Positions 32,549 to 42,412 are shown, numbered from the stretch's first letter. The stretch: 64,000 nucleotides of DNA from Lacrimispora indolis DSM 755 (GCF_000526995.1 NZ_AZUI01000001.1:3948001-4012000); one strand, 5' to 3'. The notes: generated from the letters alone by a model not told the origin. Numbers and translations: made by a program.

Positions 32549-33982
32549 GTGGCAGAACATTATGATATTGTGGTGATCGGCGGAGGGCCGGGCGGATATA
32601 CGGCGGCTTTAAAAGCAGCCGGTCTGGGGCTTAAGACCGCCATTGTGGAGAAGGAAAGGCTGGGAGGAACCTGCATCAATAAGGGCTGCATTCCCACCAA
32701 GGCGCTGCTCCATGCCTCCAGTATTTTTGAGGCGCTTCAAAACAGTGATGAATTCGGAGTATCCACGGATTTTATTTCATTTGATTTTAAAAAGATGCAG
32801 AATTATAAAAAGCGTTCTGTCAAGGCGTACCGCAAGGAAGTGGAGGAACTTATTGAGGCAGCCGGAATATCCGTCATTTGCGGGACAGCCACCATACGCC
32901 GGGGGCGGACCATTGAGGTGAACGGCCCGGAGGGCAAGGATTATTATGAGGCGGATCATATCATCATTGCCGCCGGAGCCAGGCCGGTGACGTTAAAGAT
33001 CCCGGGAGCAGACCTTCCCGGAGTGCTGACCAGTGACCGGCTGCTGGCCTCTGATACGTGGAATTACGATCGTCTCACCATCATCGGAGGAGGGGTGATC
33101 GGGGTGGAATTTGCCACCATTTTCAGTGCCCTCTGTTCCCATGTGACCATACTGGAGAGCGAGGCCCACTTATTGGGACCAATGGATTCTGAAGTTTCCC
33201 AGGCTTTGGAAGAGGAACTTAGAAGAAAAGGAATCGCCATACACTGCAAGGCAAAGGTTAAGGAGATACGGGAAGAGCCTAATCAGGGACTCATATGTAT
33301 GTTTGAAGTGGACGGTGAGGAACAGACCGTCCGTTCCGGGCAGGTTCTCATGGCGGCAGGACGGGCCCCCTGCCTGGATGGGCTGATGGGGCAGGATGTA
33401 AATCTTGAAACAGAGAATGGGCATCTGAAGGTGGACTCAGAATTTATGACCAGTGAACCTGGGATTTATGCCATCGGTGATGTGGCGGCTCATATCAAGC
33501 TGGCCCATGTGGCAGCTGCACAAGGAACTTATGTGGTAGAAAAGATTGCAGGAGTTGAGCATACCATCCGGCTTTCTGTGGTACCAAACGGCATGTTTGT
33601 CAAACTGCCTGTGGTGCCCAGCTGCATTTACACAGAACCGGAGATCGCTTCCGTAGGGCTTACCAGGGAGGCGGCAAGAGCCTGCAGCATGAAGGTGAGC
33701 TGTGGCCGCTATTCCATGAGCGGAAATGGAAAGTCTATTATAAGCAGGGAGCAGAACGGGTTTATCCATCTGGTGTTTGAGGAATATTCCGGCACTCTGG
33801 TGGGGGCCCAGATCGTATGCTCCAGGGCAACGGATATGATCAGTGAGATGGCGACGGCTATTGCAAACGGGCTGACAGCTGAACAGCTTATGCTTGCCAT
33901 GCGTGCCCATCCCACCTACAGCGAAGGAATTGGGGCGGCTATAGAGAATTATTTTGAAACCAAAGGAGAGATAAAGCAATGA
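32549..33982 (+). CDS. lpdA: Dihydrolipoyl dehydrogenase
   Basis: A 477-residue FAD/NAD disulfide oxidoreductase. It has the FAD motif VIGGGPGGYTAALKAAGLG, the redox pair GGTCINKGCIP, the NAD motif IIGGGVIGVEFA, and the C-terminal HPTYSEG with the proton-relay His. It reoxidises dihydrolipoamide of 2-oxoacid dehydrogenases or the glycine cleavage system, but none of those genes is nearby. It starts with GTG after AGGAGG. It overlaps the next gene by four bases (ATGA). Confidence 0.92.
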   Translation: MAEHYDIVVIGGGPGGYTAALKAAGLGLKTAIVEKERLGGTCINKGCIPTKALLHASSIFEALQNSDEFGVSTDFISFDFKKMQNYKKRSVKAYRKEVEELIEAAGISVICGTATIRRGRTIEVNGPEGKDYYEADHIIIAAGARPVTLKIPGADLPGVLTSDRLLASDTWNYDRLTIIGGGVIGVEFATIFSALCSHVTILESEAHLLGPMDSEVSQALEEELRRKGIAIHCKAKVKEIREEPNQGLICMFEVDGEEQTVRSGQVLMAAGRAPCLDGLMGQDVNLETENGHLKVDSEFMTSEPGIYAIGDVAAHIKLAHVAAAQGTYVVEKIAGVEHTIRLSVVPNGMFVKLPVVPSCIYTEPEIASVGLTREAARACSMKVSCGRYSMSGNGKSIISREQNGFIHLVFEEYSGTLVGAQIVCSRATDMISEMATAIANGLTAEQLMLAMRAHPTYSEGIGAAIENYFETKGEIKQ

Positions 33983-35766
33983 TTCAGGAAAGACTGGAAC
34001 AATTAAGAAGCCTGATGGCAGAGCACCAAATGGATGCTTATATGATCCCAACCTCGGATTTTCATGAATCTGAGTATGTGGGAGAATATTTTAAATGCAG
34101 AGAATTTATGACTGGATTCAGCGGATCAGCAGGTACGGCTGTGATCACAAAGGATGGGGCCGGCTTGTGGACCGATGGACGTTATTTTGTACAAGCCGGA
34201 AAACAGCTTGAAGGGACAGGAGTTACCCTGCAGAAAATGGGACAGCCGGAAGTTCCTGAGATTGGGGAATATTTGGAGCAGGTCCTTCCAGAAGGCGGTT
34301 GCCTGGGATTTGACGGCCGTGTGATAAACTGCCAGCTGGGGCAGGAACTGGAAAATCTGCTGTCGGAAAAAAATGTGACCCTGGCTTATCAGACTGATCT
34401 TGTGGATGTTATATGGAAGGAACGTCCGCAGCTGTCTGCAGAGCCGGCCTGGATTCTTGAGGAGAAGTATGGTGGAAAGTCTTCTGCTCAGAAAATAGAA
34501 GAATTGAGAAGCCAGATGAAGAAGGAAAAGGCGACGATTCATATTCTTACCACATTGGATGACATTGCATGGCTTTTAAACATCCGGGGAAATGATGTGG
34601 TGTGCAATCCGGTAGTGCTTTCCTATGCAATGATCACTCTGGACCGCTTTTATCTCTTCATCAATGAAACGGTGTTAAAGGAAGAGGTGAAAGCCTATTT
34701 TAAGGGCCTTTCCGTAACTGTATGCCCTTATAACGATATTTATACAGCCGTCCAGCAGTTAAGGAATCAAAAAGTCCTTTTAGAGACAGCCAGGACCAAT
34801 TACGCTATAGTAAAAAATCTTGACGGTTCTAACAAAATCATTGATAAGATGAACCCAACCGCTTTGTTAAAGGCTATGAAAAATCCGGTGGAAGTGGAAA
34901 ACATGAAAAAAGCCCATATCAAGGATGGCGTGGCCATGGTAAAATTCATCTACTGGCTGAAGCAGAATGTGGGAAAGGAAACCATCACAGAGGTCAGCGC
35001 ACAGGAGTATTTAGATGACCTGCGTTCCCGGCAGGAAGGAAATCTGGGACAGAGTTTTGATACGATTTCCGCTTATGGGGCAAATGCGGCTATGTGCCAT
35101 TATAAAGCCACTGGGGAGAGCGATGTGAAAATAGAGACAAAAGGCCTTTATCTGGTAGATTCAGGCGGACAATATTATGAAGGAACCACCGATGTGACCA
35201 GGACCATTGCAGTAGGACCGCTGACAGAGGAAGAGAGAGAACATTTTACACTTACGGTCATCAGCATGCTTCGCCTGGGAGCAGTGAAATTCCTTTATGG
35301 CTGCCGCGGGCTGACCCTGGATTATGTGGCAAGGGAACCCTTCTGGAGCCGCGGCATTAATTATGACCATGGAACCGGTCATGGAGTGGGATATTTGCTG
35401 AATGTCCATGAGCGCCCCAATGGAATCAGATGGCGAATGGTTCCGGAACGTCAGGATAACAGTGTTTTGGAGGAAGGTATGGTTACTTCCGATGAGCCTG
35501 GAGTATATATAGAGGGCAGCCACGGCGTCCGTACAGAAAACCTGGTTGTGTGCAAAAAGGCTGAAAAGAACGAGTATGGACAGTTTATGGAGTTTGAATT
35601 CCTGACCATGGTTCCCATTGATCTGGAAGCCATTGATACATCCATTATGACAGAACGTGATGTAAAGCTGTTAAATGATTATCATAAGGCTGTTTATGAG
35701 GCCCTTTCCCCGTATTTCACTGGGGAGGAAGCCTTATGGCTGAAAGAGAATACTAGAGCTGTTTAG
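33979..35766 (+). CDS. Xaa-Pro aminopeptidase (M24B family)
   Basis: A 595-residue metallopeptidase that removes N-terminal residues before proline. It has two creatinase N-terminal-like domains and a C-terminal pita-bread domain. Metal ligands are visible: both Asp in LVDSGGQYYEGTTDVTRT, the His in HGTGHGVGYLLNVHE, and Glu in DEPGVYIEGSHGVRTENL and MEFEFLT. This is the long, dimeric form found in many Firmicutes and eukaryotes. It is translationally coupled to lpdA. Confidence 0.93.
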   Translation: MIQERLEQLRSLMAEHQMDAYMIPTSDFHESEYVGEYFKCREFMTGFSGSAGTAVITKDGAGLWTDGRYFVQAGKQLEGTGVTLQKMGQPEVPEIGEYLEQVLPEGGCLGFDGRVINCQLGQELENLLSEKNVTLAYQTDLVDVIWKERPQLSAEPAWILEEKYGGKSSAQKIEELRSQMKKEKATIHILTTLDDIAWLLNIRGNDVVCNPVVLSYAMITLDRFYLFINETVLKEEVKAYFKGLSVTVCPYNDIYTAVQQLRNQKVLLETARTNYAIVKNLDGSNKIIDKMNPTALLKAMKNPVEVENMKKAHIKDGVAMVKFIYWLKQNVGKETITEVSAQEYLDDLRSRQEGNLGQSFDTISAYGANAAMCHYKATGESDVKIETKGLYLVDSGGQYYEGTTDVTRTIAVGPLTEEEREHFTLTVISMLRLGAVKFLYGCRGLTLDYVAREPFWSRGINYDHGTGHGVGYLLNVHERPNGIRWRMVPERQDNSVLEEGMVTSDEPGVYIEGSHGVRTENLVVCKKAEKNEYGQFMEFEFLTMVPIDLEAIDTSIMTERDVKLLNDYHKAVYEALSPYFTGEEALWLKENTRAV

Positions 35767-35774
35767 CGGATAAA

Positions 35775-35812
35775 ACAAGGCAGGACCGTAAGTTACGGTT
35801 CTGCCTGTTTTT
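35775..35812. terminator. Bidirectional terminator
   Basis: AACA..AGGCAG..ACCGTAA and TTACGGT..CTGCCT..GTTTTT arms, between the convergent aminopeptidase and XRE genes. It overlaps the XRE stop region. Confidence 0.85.
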
Positions 35813-36134
35813 GATTGTCCGCATTTGCTCTGAGCCGCAGCAATATGGGGAAAACCGCTTCCAAATCTTCTTTGGTCAAGTCTTTCATCAGCGCAGCGGC
35901 CTCCCTTAGAAGAGGCTGTTCTTTTATTTCCGTATTAAAAAATTCTATGGGAGTAATTTCAAGATAATCGCAGATTTCAAAAAATTGTTTCATAGATGGC
36001 ATGGAACGTCCTGAAGAAATTCCCTGGATATAGCTCTTGTTTTTCCCTAGATCCAGGCTCATTTGATATTCGGAGATATCTTTTTTCAGGCGAAGTTCCG
36101 TGATTCTATTCCTGACAAACTGTACATCCAACAT
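35793..36134 (-). CDS. XRE-family regulator
   Basis: A 113-residue protein with helix-turn-helix ISEYQMSLDLGKNKSYIQGI and the typical tail MPSMKQFFEICDYLEITPIE. The ATG at 36134 follows GAGGTGATA. It belongs to a common Lachnospiraceae group of small stand-alone XRE proteins of unknown target. Confidence 0.8.
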   Translation of the reverse strand: MLDVQFVRNRITELRLKKDISEYQMSLDLGKNKSYIQGISSGRSMPSMKQFFEICDYLEITPIEFFNTEIKEQPLLREAAALMKDLTKEDLEAVFPILLRLRANADNQKQAEP

Positions 36135-36305
36135 TATCACCTCTAGGTTAATCATAAAGGATATTCTATGCAGATGCTACGTATTATATGCGTAATAATG
36201 GTTGAAAAACTGGTTGCATATACGGATGAAAAGCGTTATCATATACCATATACGAATGGAAAAGATGCTGAATGAAGGATTCCAGCAGGTACAGGGGGAA
36301 GGATC

Positions 36306-37181
36306 ATGACAGGAAATTCAGGAAGTCGGTTCGAGGAGCGGAGTACGATAAACGAGCATGAGTTCTTCCGTTTTAGTGAGACGGAGCAAATGTACAGAAA
36401 CATTGGTTTTTTTAAAGATACGGTTTTATTTGAGTATTCTTATATGGATGAGAGGCTATATCTGTCACCAAATGCCAGGGGACAGATCGATTTGAGGACT
36501 TTTGGGAGGATTCTTGCAAAGCATCGGGACAATGCTCCCAAAGACGGAGAAATCCGTTCCTTTGAATTTTGCCTTGGAAAAATGGGTGAACCATATCACT
36601 GGTGCGGCTGCAAGCTTACCGCTCAGTGGGAGGATCGGACATCAGGTCCTGTTAAGCTTATTGGAAAGCTTCAGGATATTACCGGACTGAAGGCGAGGGA
36701 AGAGCAGCTTTTGCTTCAGTCTTTAAAGGATGGACTCACGGGCTTATACAACAAAACAGCCTTTGAATACCGGGTGGAAGAAAAATTAAAGGACGGAGGC
36801 TGGGGCTGGCTTTGCATGATCGATATTGATAATTTCAAGGAAATCAATGACTGTTTCGGCCATCTGGCCGGAGACAGGATCCTGATGCAGGTAAGTGGAA
36901 TGCTCTGCGATATTTACACGGAGCCGGATCTGGTAGGAAGGGTAGGCGGTGATGAATTTGTTGTTTTTACGACAAAGGAAAATGTCCGGGAAAGGGCGGA
37001 GAATCTGTTGGACAAGGTAGAAAGGATAATACCGGAAGAAAGGGGCCATCTTTCTGTCAGCATTGGAATCGTTTCCATTACCGAAAAGGGCGGAGAGGAT
37101 TATCAAAAGTTATTTTCCAGAGCGGACCGGGCCATGTATCAGGCAAAACAGGCTGGTAAAAACCGGATTGCTTTTTTATGA
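36306..37181 (+). CDS. PAS-GGDEF diguanylate cyclase
   Basis: A 291-residue protein. The N-terminal ~120 residues form a PAS-like sensor ending in the usual linker (LIGKLQDITGLKAREEQLLL). The GGDEF domain starts at DGLTGLYNKTAFEYRV, contains MIDIDNFKEINDCFGHLAGD and has an intact active loop RVGGDEFVVF. It synthesises c-di-GMP; no membrane segment is visible, so it is cytoplasmic. The ATG follows GGGGGAAGG. A terminator follows. Confidence 0.9.
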   Translation: MTGNSGSRFEERSTINEHEFFRFSETEQMYRNIGFFKDTVLFEYSYMDERLYLSPNARGQIDLRTFGRILAKHRDNAPKDGEIRSFEFCLGKMGEPYHWCGCKLTAQWEDRTSGPVKLIGKLQDITGLKAREEQLLLQSLKDGLTGLYNKTAFEYRVEEKLKDGGWGWLCMIDIDNFKEINDCFGHLAGDRILMQVSGMLCDIYTEPDLVGRVGGDEFVVFTTKENVRERAENLLDKVERIIPEERGHLSVSIGIVSITEKGGEDYQKLFSRADRAMYQAKQAGKNRIAFL

Positions 37182-37236
37182 CGATTGACGGCATTTGAAT
37201 GAAGCAGAATCAGAAATATAGAAGAATGGAAAAGCA

Positions 37237-37279
37237 AAAAAGGAGGAGCCCGCTACGTATTTAGCGGGCCCCTCCTTTT
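37237..37279 (+). terminator. Terminator after the PAS-GGDEF gene
   Basis: AAAAGGAGG..GCCCGCTA and TAGCGGGC..CCTCCTTTT form a long stem with a six-base loop. It may also serve the convergent AraC gene. Confidence 0.88.
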
Positions 37280-37337
37280 CATTGACCGTTTCGCACGGCT
37301 TCTGACGGATAATAGGTGGAAATCTGTTTTGTGAAGA

Positions 37338-38234
37338 TCACCTTATCATCTCCCGCGGCAGAATACCGAATTTTTTTTGAAATGCCTCCGAGAAATGGCT
37401 TACGTTTGTATACCCCACAGCAAAGGCCGATTCACTCACGTTATGTTTTCCTTGCTCTAACAACGCAAATGCTTTTTCAAGCCGCTGCTCCCGGACAAAT
37501 TCATAAACAGTGTTTCCGAAGTACTGCTTAAAAGAACGCTTAAGTTTGCAATCGTTCATGCAAATCATACGGGATAGTTCCAGCAGAGAAGGGGGGGATT
37601 CCAGCCGGTTTAGCAGAATCTCGCGTGCATATGTCAAACTATCAATATCGGTTCTGGAAAGCTGGCTTATGGAATTCCTTCCATTGTCCTTACAAAGCAG
37701 TCTGTCAATGTTGATGGATAACAGCTCTAAAATATAGCTTTCCAGCAAAAGCTTATTTATTTGATTTGTTTCTTTTATGAAGCAGAGATCCAGCTTGTTT
37801 ACGATGCTTTCTTCCCGCGCATCGCTTTTAAAGCCGTAGAAGGAATACGAATCCTTTTGGAAAGAGCGGAACCCAATATTACTTTTACCGCAGACAGCTT
37901 CACAAAAGCCATCAAACGTGCGTGGGCTGACCCAAATAGAATATAGATGCACCTCTTGGCCGCTATTGTATTCTGAATATGCGTTGGTTTCTCCCAGAAA
38001 ACCCAGCGATGCATATCCGGGTCGAAGCTCCACAGGTTTGCGGCTCACTTCGCCGCAAATGGGAGTTTTTCGCGTATAGCTTAGCTCAAACACAGGAGAT
38101 GTGGTGCCGGATTTTCTCTTTACTATGTTGGAAAATGTACCAGAGGACACCACGATATGTACATCCGGCCGTATCGCAATTGTTTCTTTTGGAAATATAT
38201 TTGATGCTTCAAATTTTAACGGTAAATATGACAT
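37338..38234 (-). CDS. AraC-family regulator of iron locus 2
   Basis: A ~298-residue regulator. The N-terminal part is a cupin-like sensor of siderophore-type AraC proteins. The C-terminus contains LLELSRMICMNDCKLKRSFK and ESAFAVGYTNVSHFSEAFQK, the two helix-turn-helix motifs. The ATG at 38234 follows AAAGG and is chosen over the one at 38258, which lacks a site. It is divergent from the siderophore operon at 38531 and lies behind operator copy B. By analogy with PchR/YbtA it probably activates the operon when the ferric siderophore is bound. Confidence 0.82.
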   Translation of the reverse strand: MSYLPLKFEASNIFPKETIAIRPDVHIVVSSGTFSNIVKRKSGTTSPVFELSYTRKTPICGEVSRKPVELRPGYASLGFLGETNAYSEYNSGQEVHLYSIWVSPRTFDGFCEAVCGKSNIGFRSFQKDSYSFYGFKSDAREESIVNKLDLCFIKETNQINKLLLESYILELLSINIDRLLCKDNGRNSISQLSRTDIDSLTYAREILLNRLESPPSLLELSRMICMNDCKLKRSFKQYFGNTVYEFVREQRLEKAFALLEQGKHNVSESAFAVGYTNVSHFSEAFQKKFGILPREMIR

Positions 38235-38319
38235 TTTATCAACCTTTATAATGTCCATCTTGGGACAAAGAAAATCCGCCGGAAGGCAGAAAACGACCTA
38301 TGAATCCATTACTATTATA

Positions 38320-38335
38320 GTTAGTTTTACCTAAC
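38320..38335 (-). promoter_or_regulatory. Inverted repeat GTTAG-N6-CTAAC, operator copy B
   Basis: Read on the minus strand it is GTTAGGTAAAACTAAC, one base different from copy A at 18230. It is followed directly by TATAAT, a likely -10 box of the AraC gene, so a bound repressor would block that promoter. Confidence 0.65.
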
Positions 38336-38477
38336 CAGTCAATAGGGACTATCTACAATAAACATCTAATGCTGATCAGCAATACAAAAAGCCGCTGAAT
38401 CATGTAATTCCGTTAAGGGGCAGGGAACCTCCGTTTCAGGGCAGAAAGAAAGCCTGCTTTTTCGTATACTGACCAAG

Positions 38478-38493
38478 GTTAGCTTTCTCTAAC
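38478..38493 (+). promoter_or_regulatory. Inverted repeat GTTAG-N6-CTAAC, operator copy C
   Basis: GTTAGCTTTCTCTAAC, 38 bases before the binding-protein start. Same arms and spacing as copies A and B. It probably controls iron operon 2. Confidence 0.65.
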
Positions 38494-38530
38494 TAATCAA
38501 AGTACAATTAATATTAGGAGGTTTAAAGTG

Positions 38531-39547
38531 ATGAAGCGACTTATAATTCCAATTTTCCTCATGCTGTCTTTGGCACTGGCCGCATGCTCGCCCGCAGCAA
38601 ATAACCCGCAAACATCAGGGCAGCCAACATCTTCCGTTCTGGATACAAAACCGGAAGGTCAAAATGGCGGTACCATTACGGTTGAAGATATGAAGGGCAC
38701 GGTTGAGATTCCTGCCAATCCGCAGCGTATTGTAGATGTTTCGGGCTTGGCTGATGAACTGATTATTTTGGACATGCCATTTATCGCCTCGGCCAACACC
38801 AGTATGTTTGACGGTATAACAGTGCCGGATTATCTTCAGGAATATTTCACTAAAAACAATATTGAGACAGTGGGCAACTACTCCGGAGCTTCCGCATCGG
38901 GCGATTTGAACCTTGAAAAAATTGCCGAGCTAAAGCCAGATCTTATTATCATGAATATCCGGCATGATAAGGTATATGAGCAGCTCAAAGCTATCTCCCC
39001 TACGGTCATGATCAACGACGACATCAGCTATGTCAACTGGAGGGGACGTTTTCAGCAGCTTGGCCAGTGGTTCGGCAAAGAGGATATTGTAACGCAGTGG
39101 CTTTCTGACTATGACGCAAAGGCAGCCGAGCTCTCAGCAAAGGTCAAGGAAGTGGTTGGCGATGGCACCTTTGCCGTTCTGGAAGCTAATTCGGTACATT
39201 TCGGTTCCTATTACGTTTACCGGACCGGAGGCCCGGGTGAGTTGATATACGATGAACTGAAGCTGGCTCCCTCGTCCGGAGTTCCGGAAGGCGTGTGGGG
39301 AGAGGTCGTTGACGCGGAGTATTTTTCGAAAATCGATGCAGATCACATCTTCTTTTTTAGCGATGACGGACGGGTTGGAGATACCGGAAACAGCCCTGTT
39401 TGGCAGAACTTGAAGGCAGTAAAAAACGGAAACGTATATTACGGTAAGAATGAGGCGCAGTATAATATGGCGTACACGGCGAACGGCAAGCTACTGTACA
39501 TGGAGAAACTGGCAAACGCCATTATCAACCACAACAATGTCGAGTAA
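38531..39547 (+). CDS. Siderophore ABC substrate-binding lipoprotein
   Basis: A 338-residue lipoprotein with signal and lipobox in LMLSLALAACSP. The binding fold contains VEIPANPQRIVDVSGLADEL and the LEKIAELKPDLIIMNIRHDK block. It captures a ferric siderophore outside the membrane; the exact ligand is not visible. The start at ATG 38531 or GTG 38528 is uncertain; both follow AGGAGG. First gene of iron operon 2, whose genes overlap or lie close together. Confidence 0.9.
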   Translation: MKRLIIPIFLMLSLALAACSPAANNPQTSGQPTSSVLDTKPEGQNGGTITVEDMKGTVEIPANPQRIVDVSGLADELIILDMPFIASANTSMFDGITVPDYLQEYFTKNNIETVGNYSGASASGDLNLEKIAELKPDLIIMNIRHDKVYEQLKAISPTVMINDDISYVNWRGRFQQLGQWFGKEDIVTQWLSDYDAKAAELSAKVKEVVGDGTFAVLEANSVHFGSYYVYRTGGPGELIYDELKLAPSSGVPEGVWGEVVDAEYFSKIDADHIFFFSDDGRVGDTGNSPVWQNLKAVKNGNVYYGKNEAQYNMAYTANGKLLYMEKLANAIINHNNVE

Positions 39548-40589
39548 GCCTCAGGCCCCGGCAAGCCCTCCCCCTATCCCCTTACAATGGATTCGGACAA
39601 AAGCGGGGTTTGCGCTTTCCCTTATTCTGATGGTGTGTATCTTACTGTTTTCCCTCCTGCTCTCAGCCAGTGTAGGTGTGGCAGGCGGAAATCTGAATGT
39701 TTTGATAGATGCGCTTTTGCATCCGGTAAGATCAACCGACATGGGAAGGATTATGCTTGAAATGCGTATGCCCAGAGCATTGGCCGCCTGCTTTACCGGG
39801 GCGGCCTTTGCCCTTGCCGGCGGCGTGATGCAGGGTGTGACAAGAAATCCTTTAGCGGATGCCGGGCTTTTGGGAATCAATGCGGGGGCAGGATTCCTCG
39901 TTGCTCTGACCGCAGTTCTTTTGCCGTCCTTATCAAGCCTCGGTACGATGCTTTCGGCCTTTATGGGAGCGGCCCTGGCCGTGCTGATGGTCTATGGGTT
40001 GGGAATCGGCAGGCACAAAACCGGATCTATCCGGCTTATATTGGCAGGTTCTGCCGTTTCTGCCTTACTGACTGCATTGAGCCAGGGGGTTTCTCTTACC
40101 TTCGGGCTTTCCAAATCGCTGTCTTTTTGGACAGCTGGAAGCTTGTCCGGCATTACATGGCAGAACCTTCTCCTGACCATTCCATGGATTTTGGGCGCAG
40201 GTTTTGTCAGTCTGCTCCTTTCAGGGAGATTATCAGTATTGGCTCTGGGAGAGGAAAGCGCGGCGGGGCTTGGTGTAAACATATGGGCAGTTCGGCTCAC
40301 CGGCATTGTGGTGGTGCTTATTCTGGCCGGGGCGAGCGTATCCTTAGTGGGCGGAATATCATTTCTGGGGCTGATTGTGCCTCACATTGCACGATTCCTC
40401 GCCGGTGAGGATTATGGAAGGCTTTTACCAATCTCTGCGCTTCTGGGGGCGATTCTGCTTGTGCTTGCCGATATTGCAGCCCGTACCATTAACGCTCCTT
40501 TTGATACGCCGGTAGGTGCTCTGGTATCAGCCATTGGTGTCCCAGTTTTTCTGGCACTGACATACCAGAAGAAAGGAGCGATTCTATGA
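39537..40589 (+). CDS. Siderophore ABC permease, FecCD family
   Basis: A ~350-residue permease with a Pro-rich N-terminus (PQAPASPPPIPLQW) and about nine to ten membrane segments. The FecCD signatures are RMPRALAACFTGAAFALAGG, then NPLADAGLLGINAGAGF, and the coupling region GGISFLGLIVPHIARFLAGE. The ATG at 39537 overlaps the binding-protein gene and lacks a clear ribosome binding site, so it is probably translationally coupled. The longer frame from 39450 is an overlap artefact. Confidence 0.9.
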   Translation: MSSKPQAPASPPPIPLQWIRTKAGFALSLILMVCILLFSLLLSASVGVAGGNLNVLIDALLHPVRSTDMGRIMLEMRMPRALAACFTGAAFALAGGVMQGVTRNPLADAGLLGINAGAGFLVALTAVLLPSLSSLGTMLSAFMGAALAVLMVYGLGIGRHKTGSIRLILAGSAVSALLTALSQGVSLTFGLSKSLSFWTAGSLSGITWQNLLLTIPWILGAGFVSLLLSGRLSVLALGEESAAGLGVNIWAVRLTGIVVVLILAGASVSLVGGISFLGLIVPHIARFLAGEDYGRLLPISALLGAILLVLADIAARTINAPFDTPVGALVSAIGVPVFLALTYQKKGAIL

Positions 40590-41584
40590 AAAAGAAATGC
40601 AGGCAGAAGTTTGTACCATGGGTCCTCCTGGTGGCGGTAATTGCGGCTGTTCTGCTGTCCATCAACAGTGGCTATTCGAGCATTCCTTATTCTGATGTGG
40701 CAGAAAGCCTATTACATCCAAGCGCTCCAAATGCATCCGTTATTCTTTTGCAGATTCGCCTCCCACGCATAGTCCTTGCCGTTCTGTGCGGAATGGGGCT
40801 GGCCCTATCCGGCTGCATACTGCAGGCGGTGACAGAAAACCCGCTGGCTGATCCGGGTGTATTGGGAATCAACGCAGGAGCGGGCTTTACGGTCATGCTG
40901 TTTTTGACGCTTTTCCCTGCTTTGCACACCAGCACCATGATCTATCAGCCGCTTTTCGCCATGGCGGGAGGGCTGCTGGTGGCGGGATTGCTATACGTTT
41001 TTTCAAAAAGAAACGGAAAAGTCAGGCCGGCTTATCTCTTGCTTGGCGGTATTGGTCTTTCAGCTGGTTTTTCGTCCGTAATGCTGATTATGGCTGCCGA
41101 CATGGAAAACAGCAGTTATCAGTTGGTGGCCAGGTGGCTGGCAGGTAATATCTGGGGAACCAGCTGGTATCAGGTGAAAGCGCTGCTTCCTTATCTACTG
41201 ATTCTGCTTCCCTTGCTTTTCACAAAAGCAGGTGTTTTGGACTTACTGCTTTTGGGAGAAGAAGTATCCCTTGCGCTGGGCGTCCGGGTGGAAAGAGAAC
41301 GAAAAGTCTTGCTGGCTGTGGCAGTGTCGCTGGCGGCCAGTTGCATTTCTGTCAGCGGCGGTATTGGCTTTATCGGACTGGTTGCACCCCATATAGCAAG
41401 AAGATTTGTAGGCGGGCGGCACCATGTACTTCTGCCTGTATCCATGCTGTTTGGAGGATTGCTCCTGCTTCTTGCGGATACCATAGGGCGCTCACTTTTT
41501 GGAACCATTGAAATACCGGTCGGAATCGTGATTTCTGTTCTGGCCGCGCCCTATTTTCTAATTCTGCTTCGCAGGCAGGTATAA
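40586..41584 (+). CDS. Siderophore ABC permease, FecCD family
   Basis: A 332-residue permease, partner of the previous one, overlapping it by four bases. It contains RLPRIVLAVLCGMGLALSGC, NPLADPGVLGINAGAGFTVM and GGIGFIGLVAPHIARRFVGG. About nine membrane segments. Together they form the importer channel for the binding protein at 38531. Confidence 0.92.
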   Translation: MKKKCRQKFVPWVLLVAVIAAVLLSINSGYSSIPYSDVAESLLHPSAPNASVILLQIRLPRIVLAVLCGMGLALSGCILQAVTENPLADPGVLGINAGAGFTVMLFLTLFPALHTSTMIYQPLFAMAGGLLVAGLLYVFSKRNGKVRPAYLLLGGIGLSAGFSSVMLIMAADMENSSYQLVARWLAGNIWGTSWYQVKALLPYLLILLPLLFTKAGVLDLLLLGEEVSLALGVRVERERKVLLAVAVSLAASCISVSGGIGFIGLVAPHIARRFVGGRHHVLLPVSMLFGGLLLLLADTIGRSLFGTIEIPVGIVISVLAAPYFLILLRRQV

Positions 41585-41599
41585 GGAGGTGAACAAATC

Positions 41600-42412
41600 A
41601 TGAAATCCTGTATTACAGCTGACAAACTGTCCGCCGGTTATAACGGTGTCACAGTGTTCCGTGATATGGATATAGAAATCCCCGCAGGGAAAATAACGAC
41701 ACTAATCGGTTCCAACGGCTCCGGAAAATCAACCATTTTAAAAACCATGTCCCGTCTGATCGCACCGTCGGCCGGTGCGGTTTATCTGGATGGGCAGTCC
41801 ATTCACAGCATGCCCACCAAATTGGTGGCGCAAAGACTGGCGCTCCTTCCCCAAGGTGCGCAGACACCCACGGGTATTACAGTAAGCGATTTGGTGGAAT
41901 ACGGGCGATTCCCCTACAAAAGTCAATTATCGGGACTTACGCAAAAGGATAGGGAAATTATCAAATGGGCCTTATCCAGTACAGGTATGTCAGCGCTTGC
42001 TGACCGGGAAATGGATCAGCTTTCGGGCGGGCAGCGGCAGCGAGGCTGGATAGCCATGGCACTGGCACAGAAAACAGATATTCTGTTTTTAGATGAACCA
42101 ACAACATATCTGGATATTTCGCATCAGCTGGAAATTTTACAGCTTTTGCAAAGGCTGAATTCGGAACAGAATGTTACTGTGGTTATGGTCTTACATGACT
42201 TAAATCACGCCATCATGTTTTCCGATTATCTGGTGGCAGTCAAGGATGGAAAAAAGCACTGCTCTGGTTCACCGGGGAATGTAATCACACCTCAATCGCT
42301 TCGGGAGGTTTTCAACGTGGAGGCGGCAGTTGTTCGCCATCCCGTTCTGGATGTGCCCGTATGCCTGCCTTATGGTGTGCGTGGGCAAGTCTTTCAAAAA
42401 CAGGATCAGTGA
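41600..42412 (+). CDS. Siderophore ABC ATPase (FecE/FepC-like)
   Basis: A 270-residue ATPase with Walker A GSNGSGKST, signature LSGGQRQRGWIAMALAQ, Walker B ILFLDEPTTYLD and switch His in VLHDLNHA. GGAGGTG precedes the ATG. It powers the two permeases upstream. Confidence 0.95.
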   Translation: MKSCITADKLSAGYNGVTVFRDMDIEIPAGKITTLIGSNGSGKSTILKTMSRLIAPSAGAVYLDGQSIHSMPTKLVAQRLALLPQGAQTPTGITVSDLVEYGRFPYKSQLSGLTQKDREIIKWALSSTGMSALADREMDQLSGGQRQRGWIAMALAQKTDILFLDEPTTYLDISHQLEILQLLQRLNSEQNVTVVMVLHDLNHAIMFSDYLVAVKDGKKHCSGSPGNVITPQSLREVFNVEAAVVRHPVLDVPVCLPYGVRGQVFQKQDQ

